Shown here one piece after another: positions 11,194 to 19,752 of a stretch of 64,000 bases of DNA (positions within the stretch are counted from its first letter, which is position 1; every line of letters starts with the position of its first letter). The notes under the pieces were generated by a model that did not search any database, was not told the DNA's origin, and saw only the letters and a program-made list of their open reading frames with translations. A program made the translations under genes and the position numbers. The DNA is from Marinococcus halotolerans DSM 16375 (lineage in GTDB: Bacteria > Bacillota > Bacilli > Bacillales > Marinococcaceae), in assembly GCF_000420725.1 (NCBI RefSeq), contig NZ_ATVM01000011.1, positions 35,385 through 99,384 on the forward strand, written 5' to 3'.

Positions 11194-11943
11194 ATGCGTG
11201 TAGTACCCCCTAAGTCATTTACCTTTGAAGGTGGGAATCGTGCAGTTCTACTGCTGCACGGATTCACAGGGTCATCTGCGGATGTCCGGATGATGGGACG
11301 ATTTTTGGAAAAGAAAGGTTATACTGTCCATGCGCCGGTGTACAAAGGCCACGGTGTGCCTCCGGAGGAGCTGATGGAAACGGACTACCACGACTGGTGG
11401 GAGGATGTAAAAGCGGGCATTGAGGAATTAAAGGAAAGAGGCTTTGACCAGATCGCCGTCGGGGGCTTATCTCTCGGCGGGCTGATGGCTCTGCGGGTGG
11501 CGTATCATTACGACGTACTTGGTGTTATTCCGATGAGCGCCCCAATGTCGACGTTCAACAACGCAGACAAATTGTATGGCGACGTCATCAATTATGCGAA
11601 AGAATTTAAACGCCTGGAAGGGAAAGACCAGGACCAGATTGATAAAGAAATTATGGAATTCCGTCAGCTGCCGACGGATACCCTGCACTCGGTTAACCGG
11701 CTGATCCGGGAAGTGTCAGAAGGCCTAGATATGGTTCACGTTCCGGCAATGATTGTGCAGGGCGAAAAAGATGATATGATTGCAGAAGACAGCGCAAATA
11801 TCATTTATGAAGAAATCTCTTCGGAGGATAAACAGATTAAGTGGTATCCGGACTCCCCGCACGTTATCACCCTCGGGAATGACCGCGATGAACTGAACGA
11901 AGATGTTTATCAGTTTTTAGACGGATTAAATTGGTCAAAATAA
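11194..11943 (+). CDS. est: Carboxylesterase Est30/YvaK family
   Basis: This 249-residue alpha/beta-hydrolase closely follows the Geobacillus stearothermophilus Est30 pattern. The N-terminal VVPPKSFTFEGG leads to LLLHGFTGSSADVRMMGRFL, then HAPVYKGHGVPPEEL and the nucleophile Ser93 in GGLSLGG. Asp in IVQGEKDDMI and His in DSPHVITL complete the triad. These enzymes hydrolyse short-chain carboxyl esters in the cytoplasm; the physiological substrate is unknown. AGGAGATGATGAATC precedes ATG 11194. It is 33 bp after the paralogous hydrolase and 57 bp before rnr, in the conserved secG-est-rnr-smpB context. Confidence 0.93.
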   Translation: MRVVPPKSFTFEGGNRAVLLLHGFTGSSADVRMMGRFLEKKGYTVHAPVYKGHGVPPEELMETDYHDWWEDVKAGIEELKERGFDQIAVGGLSLGGLMALRVAYHYDVLGVIPMSAPMSTFNNADKLYGDVINYAKEFKRLEGKDQDQIDKEIMEFRQLPTDTLHSVNRLIREVSEGLDMVHVPAMIVQGEKDDMIAEDSANIIYEEISSEDKQIKWYPDSPHVITLGNDRDELNEDVYQFLDGLNWSK

Positions 11944-12000
11944 CAAAGAGCGTAAGGCTCAAAACGTTTATCACAACAAAATTGAAAGGAGATGAAAACG

Positions 12001-14322
12001 TTGGACCAGGAAATAAAACAGACACTGCTGAATTACCTGAAAAACGATTCTGCGGGCCCTGCAACCATTGAGGAGATCCAGGAAACGCTTCAGGCGGATT
12101 CGGCAGAAGATATTAAGCGTCTCATGAAGACGCTAAACGAAATGGAGGACAGCGGAGACGTTGTCCGGACGAGAAGCAACCGCTACGGCATACCGGAGAA
12201 AATGAATCTGATGCGTGGACGCGTACAGAGCCATGCGAAAGGATTTGCCTTTATTATTCCGGAGGAAAAAGAACGCGATGACATTTTTGTACCGGCCGGG
12301 GAAATTAACGGTGCCATGAACAAAGATACTGTACTCGTTCGTATCTCGGACTCGAGCCAGGGGAGTAAAACCGAAGGCACGATTATCCGGATCATCGAAC
12401 GCGGTATTGAAAAGGTCGTTGGCACGTACCAGCGCTACGGTAATTACGGATTTGTGGCGGCGGATGATAAGCATATCCGCGATGACATTTATATTCCACA
12501 GGACGCAGAAAACGGAGCAGTGGACGGCCATAAGGTTGTTGTAGAGCTGACGAAATATCCGGATGCAGCTTCAGGGGCTGAAGGGAAAGTCGTCAATATC
12601 ATCGGCCATAAAAATGACCCGGGCGTGGATATTCTGTCGATTATTCATAAGCACGGCCTCCCGGGAGATTTTCCGGAGGAAGCTGTGGAACAGGCCCAGA
12701 AAACCCCGGACATAATTGATGAAAGTGAAATTAAACAGCGCCGGGATCTGCGCGACGAAACTATCGTGACTATCGACGGAGCAGACGCAAAGGATCTCGA
12801 TGACGCCGTTACGGTGACGAAATATAATAACGGCAACTATAAGCTTGGTGTTCATATTGCAGACGTCAGCTATTATGTGGACGAAGGGACACCTATCGAT
12901 GTGGAGGCCGCAGAACGGGCCACAAGTGTATATTTGGTGGACCGGGTAATTCCGATGATTCCGCACCGTTTGTCAAACGGCATCTGCAGCCTGAACCCGC
13001 AGGTGGACCGGCTGACGCTTTCCTGTGAGATGGAAGTGACGCCGGATGGCGAAGTCGTTAATCATGAAATCTTTGAAAGCGTAATTCGCACAGCTGCCCG
13101 TATGACGTACAATGACGTCCGCCTGATTCTGGAAGAAAACAATCAGGCGAAGCGGGAGGAATACAGCGAACTTGTACCAATGTTTGAACGCATGGAAGAG
13201 CTTGCTGCCATTCTGCGCGAGAAGCGGTTTGGAAGAGGCGCCATCGATTTTGATTTCAAGGAAGCACAGGTGCTAGTGGATGAAACGACTGCTCCGACAG
13301 ACGTGGTGCTGCGTGAGCGTTCGGTTGCTGAAAAGCTGATTGAAGAGTTTATGCTGGCCGCCAATGAAACGGTAGCCGAGCACTTTCATTGGATGAAGGT
13401 GCCGTTTGTCTACCGGATCCACGAAGATCCGGCCGAAGACAAGCTGCAGTCGTTTGTGGAGTTTGTGACGAACTTTGGCTATGCAGTCAAAGGAACGGCG
13501 AATACGGTCCATCCGCGTGCACTCCAGGAGGTGCTTGACGCTGTCAAAGGGGAACCGGAACAGGCAGTGATCAGTACAGTGATGCTGCGCTCGATGCAGC
13601 AGGCAAAGTATGACCCTGAAAACGCCGGCCACTTTGGGCTGGCGGCAGACTTCTACACCCACTTTACGTCGCCGATCCGCCGGTATCCGGACTTGATTGT
13701 TCACCGTCTGATCCGTACGTATCTGGTCAATAAACAGATGGACGACAAAACGCAGCAGAAATGGAAAAATGAACTGCCGGAAATCACCCAGCATTCTTCG
13801 GAGATGGAGCGCCGGGCTATTGATGCCGAGCGGGAAGTTGATAGTATGAAGAAAGCTCAGTATATGAAGGATAAAATCGGGGAAGAGTTTACCGGTTTTG
13901 TAAGCGGAGCCGCGAACTTCGGTCTGTTTGTGGAGCTCGAAAACACTATTGAAGGTATGGTGCATATCAGTTATCTGACGGATGATTATTATCACTATGA
14001 TCCGAAGCAGTATGCGCTGATAGGCGAGCGTACCGCAAACATGTACCGCATCGGTGATCAGGTGGAAGTGCGTGTTTTGAATGTGAATCTTGACGAAGCG
14101 GCCATCGACTTTGAAATCGTGGGCATGAAACGGCCGGCGAAAGCACGGCGCAAAGAGTCCGCAAAAGTTGTTCAGGGCAACAAAGGCAAGCGTCCCGGCC
14201 GAAAAGAAGGCCAGGGAGAAAAGAAGGACAGCAATAAAAAAGACGGCGGACGTAAAAAAGGCAAGTCCGGTAATAAAAAGCCGTTTTACTCGAAAGTCTC
14301 AAAAAACAACAAAAAGAAATAA
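12001..14322 (+). CDS. rnr: Ribonuclease R
   Basis: RNase R is a processive 3'-5' exoribonuclease of the RNB family. It degrades structured RNA and acts with tmRNA/SmpB on stalled messages. The domain order is an N-terminal winged helix (about 1-70), two cold-shock OB folds (about 75-215), and the RNB catalytic domain (about 245-575). The RNB domain has [14 protein letters not shown] and [11 protein letters not shown]-terminal S1 domain follows ([20 protein letters not shown]), then a long lysine/glycine-rich basic tail. ATG 11992 would abut AAAGGAG (11985-11991), so TTG 12001 is the better start, giving 773 residues. The downstream smpB and ssrA genes are its functional partners. Confidence 0.95.
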   Translation: MDQEIKQTLLNYLKNDSAGPATIEEIQETLQADSAEDIKRLMKTLNEMEDSGDVVRTRSNRYGIPEKMNLMRGRVQSHAKGFAFIIPEEKERDDIFVPAGEINGAMNKDTVLVRISDSSQGSKTEGTIIRIIERGIEKVVGTYQRYGNYGFVAADDKHIRDDIYIPQDAENGAVDGHKVVVELTKYPDAASGAEGKVVNIIGHKNDPGVDILSIIHKHGLPGDFPEEAVEQAQKTPDIIDESEIKQRRDLRDETIVTIDGADAKDLDDAVTVTKYNNGNYKLGVHIADVSYYVDEGTPIDVEAAERATSVYLVDRVIPMIPHRLSNGICSLNPQVDRLTLSCEMEVTPDGEVVNHEIFESVIRTAARMTYNDVRLILEENNQAKREEYSELVPMFERMEELAAILREKRFGRGAIDFDFKEAQVLVDETTAPTDVVLRERSVAEKLIEEFMLAANETVAEHFHWMKVPFVYRIHEDPAEDKLQSFVEFVTNFGYAVKGTANTVHPRALQEVLDAVKGEPEQAVISTVMLRSMQQAKYDPENAGHFGLAADFYTHFTSPIRRYPDLIVHRLIRTYLVNKQMDDKTQQKWKNELPEITQHSSEMERRAIDAEREVDSMKKAQYMKDKIGEEFTGFVSGAANFGLFVELENTIEGMVHISYLTDDYYHYDPKQYALIGERTANMYRIGDQVEVRVLNVNLDEAAIDFEIVGMKRPAKARRKESAKVVQGNKGKRPGRKEGQGEKKDSNKKDGGRKKGKSGNKKPFYSKVSKNNKKK

Positions 14323-14402
14323 TACGAGCGCAGAAAGCCCGGGAAAATAGGACGCTCCCGGGTCCCTATGGTAAAATAAAGACAGAAGGCAGGTGAATGG
14401 AG

Positions 14403-14882
14403 ATGGCAGTAAAAACAGAGAACCGTGTGCTGGCGCAAAATCGAAAGGCCCGTCATGATTATACCATCGAAGACACCTTCGAAGCCGGTATGGAACTGCG
14501 GGGCACAGAGATAAAGTCGATCCGGGCCGGCAGGATGAACCTGAAGGACAGCTTCGGGAAAATCGATAATAACGAACTGTTTCTGCATAATGCCCATATC
14601 AGCCCGTATGAACAGGGAAATCAGTTTAACCACGATCCTCTGCGTACGAGAAAGCTTCTGCTGCATCGCCGGGAGATTAATAAGCTTATTGGTAAAAGCA
14701 TGCAGTCCGGGTACTCCATTATTCCATTGAAGGTTTATATTAAAAACGGTAAAGCGAAGGTGTTAATCGGCCTTGCCAAGGGTAAGAAAAAATACGACAA
14801 ACGCCAGGCGCTCAAGGAACAGGATGCCAAGCGTGAAATGGACAAAGCAATCAACCGCAGCATGAAAGGCATGAGCGACTAG
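14403..14882 (+). CDS. smpB: SsrA-binding protein SmpB
   Basis: SmpB binds tmRNA and mimics the anticodon side of tRNA in the decoding centre during trans-translation. The protein is about 159 residues, with [17 protein letters not shown] and [18 protein letters not shown]. The hallmark [26 protein letters not shown] and a basic C-terminal tail ([18 protein letters not shown]) complete the family pattern. Start ATG 14403 (MAVKTENRV) is preferred over ATG 14397. It is followed after 75 bp by its RNA partner ssrA, which has its own consensus promoter. Confidence 0.96.
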   Translation: MAVKTENRVLAQNRKARHDYTIEDTFEAGMELRGTEIKSIRAGRMNLKDSFGKIDNNELFLHNAHISPYEQGNQFNHDPLRTRKLLLHRREINKLIGKSMQSGYSIIPLKVYIKNGKAKVLIGLAKGKKKYDKRQALKEQDAKREMDKAINRSMKGMSD

Positions 14883-14883
14883 A

Positions 14884-14912
14884 TTGACACGCTCCGGGCC
14901 TCTCGTTATAAT
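14884..14912 (+). promoter_or_regulatory. Consensus SigA promoter of ssrA
   Basis: TTGACA and TATAAT, both perfect consensus, are separated by exactly 17 bp. They begin 1 bp after the smpB stop codon. The mature tmRNA 5' end lies about 48 bp downstream, leaving a short RNase P-removed leader. Confidence 0.93.
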
Positions 14913-14959
14913 ATAGTATGTCGCTCATAAACCTATGGGCACATGCTTTTCCTTCACAT

Positions 14960-15321
14960 GGGGACGTTACGGCTTCGACAGGGATAGGTTGAGCTTTAGC
15001 TGCGAGCCGAGAGGCAGCTCGTAAAAATGCCACGCCAATAATAACTGGCAAAAACAACGAAAACCTCGCAGTAGCAGCGTAACAACTGCTTTTGCGGATC
15101 CCGCATTCCATCGCCCGCGTGGAATGATTTGGGGTCTCACTCTTAGTGGGCTACGCAGTTCGCCCTCCGTCTGAGGGCGGCTGAAGAGACTAATCAGACT
15201 AGCCGTACGAAAGCCTGTTGCTAGGCTGACGTACTGGCGAATGATAATATAGCGACTACGCTCGTAGATGCTAAAGTGGCAATATCTCTGGACGTGGGTT
15301 CGAATCCCACCGTCTCCACCA
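14960..15321 (+). ncRNA. ssrA: Transfer-messenger RNA (tmRNA, SsrA)
   Basis: tmRNA rescues stalled ribosomes and adds a degradation tag. The 5' end GGGGACG pairs with CGTCTCC before an encoded ACCA 3' end. The T-arm reads GGGTTCGAATCCC. The tag frame runs from GGC 15047 to TAA 15080-15082 and encodes GKNNENLAVAA after the alanine carried by tmRNA. The tag is shorter than that of B. subtilis but ends in the usual ALAA/AVAA-type degron recognised by ClpXP. Total length is 362 nt. smpB lies just upstream and a strong terminator follows. Confidence 0.97.
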
Positions 15322-15339
15322 TACATAGAAGAGACAACA

Positions 15340-15375
15340 GGTGCTTACGGCTTATCAGCCGTGAGCACCTTTTTT
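15340..15375 (+). terminator. Rho-independent terminator after ssrA
   Basis: GGTGCTTACGGC pairs with GCCGTGAGCACC around TTATCA, followed by six T. Confidence 0.92.
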
Positions 15376-15429
15376 CGTTCGCGGGATAGGAAAAGCCTGC
15401 GCAGGTTCCCCGCCGGGAGAAGTTTTGCG

Positions 15430-15459
15430 TTGACACAACAATTGAATAATGGTTAAAAT
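15430..15459 (+). promoter_or_regulatory. SigA promoter of the ZIP transporter gene
   Basis: TTGACA and TAAAAT are separated by 18 bp, about 53 bp before the start codon. No Zur or Fur box is evident. Confidence 0.7.
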
Positions 15460-15512
15460 GTTGCATAAGGGAAAAAATCGTGAAGCCAATCAGATTACAA
15501 AGGGGGCAGCGT

Positions 15513-16322
15513 ATGGAACCAAACGTCATTTATGCATTTTTGTTAACACTTGGAGCTGGGCTTGCCACAGGGATCGGAAGTATACTGGCTTTTTTTACTT
15601 CTACGACAAATACCCGGTTTTTGGCTTTTTCGCTCGGTTTCTCCGGAGGCGTGATGATTTACGTTTCCATGGTGGAGATATTTTTTAAAGCACAGGAGTC
15701 ACTGGTCGGAGCGCTCGGAGAAGTTGGCGGCCAGTGGGCAACCGTTGGAGGATTTTTTGGGGGAATGATTTTTATTGCTGCTATTGACCGGCTTGTTCCC
15801 CAAAAAGGCAATCCGCATGAAGTGAAGCGAGTGGAAGAGATGGATATGTCAAAGGAAGAGCTTGAACGTCAGGGCCTTATGAAAATGGGAACCTTTACAG
15901 CGCTTGCGATTGCGATACATAACTTTCCGGAAGGTATCGCGACGTTCACATCTGCTTTGAATGATCCGGGTCTTGGATTTGCGATCGCTCTTGCCATTGC
16001 GATACACAATATTCCTGAAGGAGTGGCTGTTTCGGTCCCAATTTATTTTGCGACTGGAAGCAAACGCAAAGCATTCCGGCTTTCGTTTTTATCAGGACTA
16101 TCAGAGCCGGCAGGAGCTATTCTGGCTTTCCTTCTGCTCATGCCGTTTTTAACGGATACACTGTTTGGAATTATCTTTGCTGCTGTAGCCGGGATCATGG
16201 TGTTTATCTCTCTGGATGAACTGCTGCCGGCGGCAAAAAAATACGACGAGACCCATGTATCCATTTACGGGGTAGTGAGTGGCATGGCCGTAATGGCACT
16301 GAGCCTGCTGCTGTTTATTTAA
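15513..16322 (+). CDS. zupT: ZIP-family divalent metal transporter (ZupT-like)
   Basis: This is a predicted inner-membrane importer of zinc and possibly iron, manganese or cobalt. The 269-residue protein has about eight membrane segments. The two metal-path helices carry the ZIP signature motifs IHNFPEGIATF and IHNIPEGVAVS. A charged loop follows the third helix (about 100-125: PQKGNPHEVKRVEEMDMSKEE, with one histidine). GGGGGCAGC precedes ATG 15513; the frame is open further upstream but without a ribosome-binding site. It is monocistronic between two terminators. Metal specificity cannot be read from the sequence. Confidence 0.9.
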   Translation: MEPNVIYAFLLTLGAGLATGIGSILAFFTSTTNTRFLAFSLGFSGGVMIYVSMVEIFFKAQESLVGALGEVGGQWATVGGFFGGMIFIAAIDRLVPQKGNPHEVKRVEEMDMSKEELERQGLMKMGTFTALAIAIHNFPEGIATFTSALNDPGLGFAIALAIAIHNIPEGVAVSVPIYFATGSKRKAFRLSFLSGLSEPAGAILAFLLLMPFLTDTLFGIIFAAVAGIMVFISLDELLPAAKKYDETHVSIYGVVSGMAVMALSLLLFI

Positions 16323-16335
16323 AGCAGATGAAAGA

Positions 16336-16365
16336 CAGAGACCGCCCGCTGGTCTCTGCTTTTTT
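16336..16365 (+). terminator. Rho-independent terminator after zupT
   Basis: CAGAGACC pairs with GGTCTCTG around a GC-rich loop, followed by C and six T. Confidence 0.85.
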
Positions 16366-16367
16366 GA

Positions 16368-16396
16368 TTGACAGACTTTTTTTGTTTTTGTATATT
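16368..16396 (+). promoter_or_regulatory. SigA promoter of tRNA-Thr
   Basis: TTGACA and TATATT are separated by 17 bp, 20 bp before the tRNA 5' end. The -35 begins immediately after the preceding terminator. Confidence 0.8.
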
Positions 16397-16416
16397 ATTA
16401 TTTGCCGTAAACGTTC

Positions 16417-16492
16417 GCTAGTGTAGCTCAGCTGGTAGAGCAGTTGCCTCGTAAGCATCAGGTCGCAGGTTCAAGTCCTGTCACTAGCACCA
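16417..16492 (+). tRNA. tRNA-Thr (anticodon CGT)
   Basis: The 76-nt gene has acceptor arms GCTAGTG/CACTAGC, D-arm GCTC...GAGC, and an anticodon loop CTCGTAA (anticodon CGT, reading ACG). The T-arm is GCAGG-TTCAAGT-CCTGT and the CCA end is encoded. The anticodon stem GTTGC/GCATC contains a U28-U42 mismatch. It is a solitary tRNA gene with its own promoter and terminator. Confidence 0.93.
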
Positions 16493-16505
16493 TTCATATC
16501 ATTGC

Positions 16506-16534
16506 AGCGCCCATGCAGATGGGTGCTTTTTTTG
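16506..16534 (+). terminator. Rho-independent terminator after tRNA-Thr
   Basis: GCGCCCAT pairs with ATGGGTGC around GCAG, followed by seven T. Confidence 0.9.
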
Positions 16535-16662
16535 TTTTAAACCGGCATAAAAAGAGAAAAGACCAATGAGGAAGTTTTTTGGCCTCTTTTTGAGGAAAAG
16601 ATGGGCAATGAGTAAAGAAAATGATACGTTGATAGAAGATAAAGTCGAAAGGGAGGGGTAGT

Positions 16663-16872
16663 TTGAGATCCCCGGTGCTATTTACGTTTAATATAATATT
16701 TTTGTTGTTGGCTGCGGCGACCGCCGGTTTTTTTCTATGGCTCGGAGCCACATTTTACGTCATAGTAGCAGCAATTGGCATGCTGAGTGCTTTGCTTGGC
16801 ATATACCAGACAGGCCGAAAAAAGCCAGGCAGTAAAAAGAAATCAAAAGAAAAATCAGGAGGAGAGTCATGA
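16663..16872 (+). CDS. Small two-helix membrane protein, unknown function
   Basis: The 69-residue protein has two hydrophobic segments (about 5-24 and 29-46). A strongly basic cytoplasmic-type tail follows (GRKKPGSKKKSKEKS). Start is TTG 16663 after GGGAGGGG (16650-16657). Its TGA overlaps the next ATG, so it is translationally coupled to another small membrane protein. It is the first gene of a run leading into a two-component system. No family is recognised. It could be an accessory of the histidine kinase, by position only. Confidence 0.7.
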   Translation: MRSPVLFTFNIIFLLLAAATAGFFLWLGATFYVIVAAIGMLSALLGIYQTGRKKPGSKKKSKEKSGGES

Positions 16873-17060
16873 ACACAAACGCAGCCGTGAAATTCTTTTA
16901 TTGGTTCGAAGGATTTATTGTAGTACTCAGCCTTATTCTCGGTGTTTTTTTCATCATCTCTGGAGAATGGCTGTGGAGTATCGTAATGGTCATTATTGCG
17001 ATGTCCTGTGTTGTTACGCTCATAATGATATCAAAAGCGTTAAAAAAGCAGCAGTGGTGA
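16869..17060 (+). CDS. Small two-helix membrane protein, unknown function
   Basis: The 63-residue protein has two membrane segments (about 13-31 and 34-55) and a short basic C-terminus (KALKKQQW). It overlaps the preceding gene by 4 bp and is 34 bp from the next, so it is probably in the same operon. AGGAGGAGAGTC precedes the start. No family is recognised. A role with the downstream kinase is possible but rests only on co-localisation. Confidence 0.7.
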   Translation: MNTNAAVKFFYWFEGFIVVLSLILGVFFIISGEWLWSIVMVIIAMSCVVTLIMISKALKKQQW

Positions 17061-17094
17061 AGCTGGAATAAAGAATAGTAGGAGGCAGATCGTT

Positions 17095-17592
17095 ATGCCC
17101 GCGTTTGCAAGAACAGCATTAATTGTAGGAGGCGTGGCTTCAGTAGGAATGCTTGCGATTGTGCTTTTCTATTGGGCCCGTCTTCCCTACATTGTGCCCC
17201 AGTTTTTCGACGCCACCGGAGACCCAAATGAATATGCTGCGAAGTATTATTTATTTGTACCGCCGCTGGCGCTGATCGCTATCTGGGTCGGGGCGTATTT
17301 TTCTCTCCGTTACCCGGGATGGTTCCGCCTGCCGGTACGAATGAATGAGCATCAAATTGAAGTGTTTAAACGCGAAGGGCAGATGCTCATTTCCGTGCTC
17401 CTCGTGGAACTGTCGCTCGGATTTGTCTATGTTCAGTGGCAGACCGTTCGTACCGCCCTGAATGAAAGTGAAGGACTTGGGTGGTTTTTTCCTTCGTTTT
17501 TCCTGATTTGTTTAATTGGAACCGCTGTTTATTTTACATGGAGAACGATTACTTTGTGGGGCAAAGCTTCAAACCAACGTTCTTCATCATAA
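17095..17592 (+). CDS. DUF1648-like membrane protein
   Basis: The 165-residue protein has four predicted membrane helices (about 7-27, 57-75, 97-114, 131-150). The segment after helix 1, LPYIVPQFFDATGDPNEYAAK, resembles the DUF1648 signature (LP..VP.HF...G..D.Y..K). That domain occurs in SdpI-like immunity and signalling proteins and other membrane proteins of Firmicutes. Start ATG 17095 has AGGAGG upstream. It lies 36 bp before the response-regulator gene. An immunity or sensor-accessory role is conceivable; nothing here proves it. Confidence 0.7.
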   Translation: MPAFARTALIVGGVASVGMLAIVLFYWARLPYIVPQFFDATGDPNEYAAKYYLFVPPLALIAIWVGAYFSLRYPGWFRLPVRMNEHQIEVFKREGQMLISVLLVELSLGFVYVQWQTVRTALNESEGLGWFFPSFFLICLIGTAVYFTWRTITLWGKASNQRSSS

Positions 17593-17628
17593 TAGACTGC
17601 CATCCGGCAGCGTATTGAGGGATGCTTA

Positions 17629-18333
17629 ATGGAACAGGCGCGTATACTGATTGTTGAAGATGAAGAAAAAATTGCGCGGGTGCTTGAACTTGAACTCACC
17701 TATGAAAACTATTATGTTCAGAAAGCTTCCGACGGTCTCGAAGGATTCGCCATGTATCAGGCAGAGCCGTGGGATTTAATTATTCTCGATATTATGCTTC
17801 CGGGGATCAGCGGTATTGAACTGCTGCGACGGATACGAAGCCAGAATACAAAAACGGCTGTCCTGCTTGTTACCGCTAAAGATTCTGTCGAAGATAAAGT
17901 GTCCGGACTTGATCTTGGTGCTAATGATTACATTACAAAGCCGTTTCAGATCGAAGAATTGCTCGCCCGCGTCCGTTCGTCGCTTCGCTTTCAGGCAGAA
18001 GCAGCTTTGAAAGCCGAAGCAGAGGAAGAGCAGTGGCTGTCGGTGGGCGAAGTGCGGCTGAGTGAATCGGCCAGGGAAGTGTATGCCGGCGGGAAAGCGG
18101 TGGAGCTGACGCGCAGAGAGTTTGACCTGCTGTATTATCTGTTGAAAAACAAAAAGCAGGTACTGTCCCGGGATCAGATTTTAGAGCAGGTATGGGGCTT
18201 TGATTACATTGGGGAAACAAACGTGGTGGACGTCTACATTCGTTATTTGCGTAATAAAATTGATAAGCCGTTTGGCACCGCGCATATCCAGACTGTGCGC
18301 GGTGTTGGCTACGTAGTGAAGGATTTCTCATGA
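17629..18333 (+). CDS. OmpR-family response regulator (YkoG-like)
   Basis: This DNA-binding response regulator has 234 residues. The receiver domain (about 5-118) has the acidic pocket VEDEE, phospho-acceptor Asp54 in LIILDIMLPG, Thr in VTAKD, and Lys in DYITKPF. The C-terminal winged helix (about 135-232) shows LTRREFDLLYYLL, SRDQILEQVWGFD and the recognition helix VVDVYIRYLRNKI. It overlaps the kinase gene by 4 bp. Together with two PepSY genes downstream, the layout matches YkoG-YkoH-YkoI of B. subtilis. Candidate binding sites are described at 19690 and 20527. Confidence 0.93.
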   Translation: MEQARILIVEDEEKIARVLELELTYENYYVQKASDGLEGFAMYQAEPWDLIILDIMLPGISGIELLRRIRSQNTKTAVLLVTAKDSVEDKVSGLDLGANDYITKPFQIEELLARVRSSLRFQAEAALKAEAEEEQWLSVGEVRLSESAREVYAGGKAVELTRREFDLLYYLLKNKKQVLSRDQILEQVWGFDYIGETNVVDVYIRYLRNKIDKPFGTAHIQTVRGVGYVVKDFS

Positions 18334-19682
18334 AGCTTGGAAATAAGATTCATTTATACACATCGGTGCTCGTATTAGTGCTCGTCGTTCTTTTAGTGCT
18401 TGCGATTTACTTTTCCTTTTCCCGCATGATGATCGGAAGTGAAGTGGAACAGACTGTAGAAGAAGGAAGGCAGACAGCGTCCACGTTTAATGAATCCGCG
18501 GATAATTTTTCAGTCGAACAGCTGCTGCGGGCATATACCCCGACTGAAGGGATGGCCAGAATCGTACTGCAGGATGAATCTGAAGCAGCGACAGTAACTT
18601 CCCCGGAAGAGGGAAGCTTAACAGATGAGCCTGTTCAATATTATTCAGAAGAATATGCAAGGGTAATAGAATACGACGGTGAACGGTACGCATTCGTATC
18701 GGTACCGGTCATATGGACAGACGGGCAGGTGGCAAACATTCAGATTACCGATAGTCTCCGTCCGACAGCAGAAAACCTGGCGGTGCTCCGGATAATATTA
18801 ATCGTCGCCACTATCGCGGCGGTCATCCCGGTCTTTCTCTCGGCCCGTTTACTTAGCACGGTGATTCTCCGTCCAATCGCAGCGCTGTCAGCGACTATGC
18901 GGGATATTCAAACGAGCGGCAGATTCAAACGAATTTCCACTTCATCAAAGTCCAGGGATGAAATTGAGCAGCTTGGGGAGACGTTTAATGAAATGATTGA
19001 GCGTCTCGAGGATAATTACCATAAACAGGAGCAGTTTGTATCCAACGCGTCGCATGAATTAAAAACGCCGCTGACCGTGATTGAATCATACGCCAGTCTG
19101 CTGCAGAGAAGAGGTGCCTCCCGGCCGGAAATTATCGGGGAATCGGTGGAGGCCATCCATTCCGAAGCGGTGAGGATGAGGGAGCTGACCCAGCAGCTTC
19201 TGCTGCTTGCCCGTCAGAGTGAAAAAGAAAATCTTCATATTACAGAAGTGGACGTGGAGGCAGTGGCAGCAGATGCTGTGGAAAATTACCGCAGCAGCTA
19301 CCACCGGCAGATTGAATTGACCGGGGAACCGGCAATCGTTCAGACCGATCGTGACAAAGTGAAGCAGCTTTTGTATATCCTGCTCGATAATGCCCGGAAA
19401 TACAGCAGCGACGTCATTAATGTAAAAATTGAAACGACAGAGACAGGCCCGGTCATTGCTGTGATTGACCGCGGCATCGGTATTCCGGAAAAGGATATTG
19501 AACGAGTCTTCGAACGCTTTTACCGGGTCGATGAATCGAGAACCCGGACAAGCGGGGGCTACGGACTCGGCTTGTCGCTTGCTAAAGATATTACTGAAGC
19601 TCTCGGCGCGCGCATCACAATTGAAAGCACCTACGGCCAGGGCACTGCCGTCCGGTTAATATTTCCTGTAACCAGTGAATAA
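18330..19682 (+). CDS. Sensor histidine kinase (YkoH-like)
   Basis: This 450-residue membrane kinase is the partner of the preceding regulator. Membrane helices at about 8-30 and 152-175 enclose an extracytoplasmic acidic sensor domain of about 120 residues. A HAMP linker follows (180-232). The dimerisation domain has His242 in SNASHELKTPLTV. The ATPase domain has N (LLDNARKYS), G1 (VIDRGIGIPEKD), F (FERFYRVDESR) and G2 (GYGLGLSLAKDI) boxes. It overlaps the regulator gene. The sensor region has no recognised ligand-binding fold. The PepSY genes just downstream are likely outputs and may feed back on sensing. Confidence 0.93.
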   Translation: MKLGNKIHLYTSVLVLVLVVLLVLAIYFSFSRMMIGSEVEQTVEEGRQTASTFNESADNFSVEQLLRAYTPTEGMARIVLQDESEAATVTSPEEGSLTDEPVQYYSEEYARVIEYDGERYAFVSVPVIWTDGQVANIQITDSLRPTAENLAVLRIILIVATIAAVIPVFLSARLLSTVILRPIAALSATMRDIQTSGRFKRISTSSKSRDEIEQLGETFNEMIERLEDNYHKQEQFVSNASHELKTPLTVIESYASLLQRRGASRPEIIGESVEAIHSEAVRMRELTQQLLLLARQSEKENLHITEVDVEAVAADAVENYRSSYHRQIELTGEPAIVQTDRDKVKQLLYILLDNARKYSSDVINVKIETTETGPVIAVIDRGIGIPEKDIERVFERFYRVDESRTRTSGGYGLGLSLAKDITEALGARITIESTYGQGTAVRLIFPVTSE

Positions 19683-19689
19683 CCCCCTC

Positions 19690-19724
19690 TTTCTCATCAA
19701 TTTCTCAGAATGAACGCATATAAT
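19690..19724 (+). promoter_or_regulatory. Predicted response-regulator operator and promoter
   Basis: TTTCTCA-TCAA-TTTCTCA (19690-19707) is a direct repeat with 11-bp period. It ends 11 bp before TATAAT (19719-19724) and occupies the -35 position. The same 18-bp sequence recurs at 20527. This is the class II geometry used by OmpR/PhoB-type activators. Confidence 0.7.
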
Positions 19725-19752
19725 AATAACAACAGGGAGAGGGGGGCCCGCG

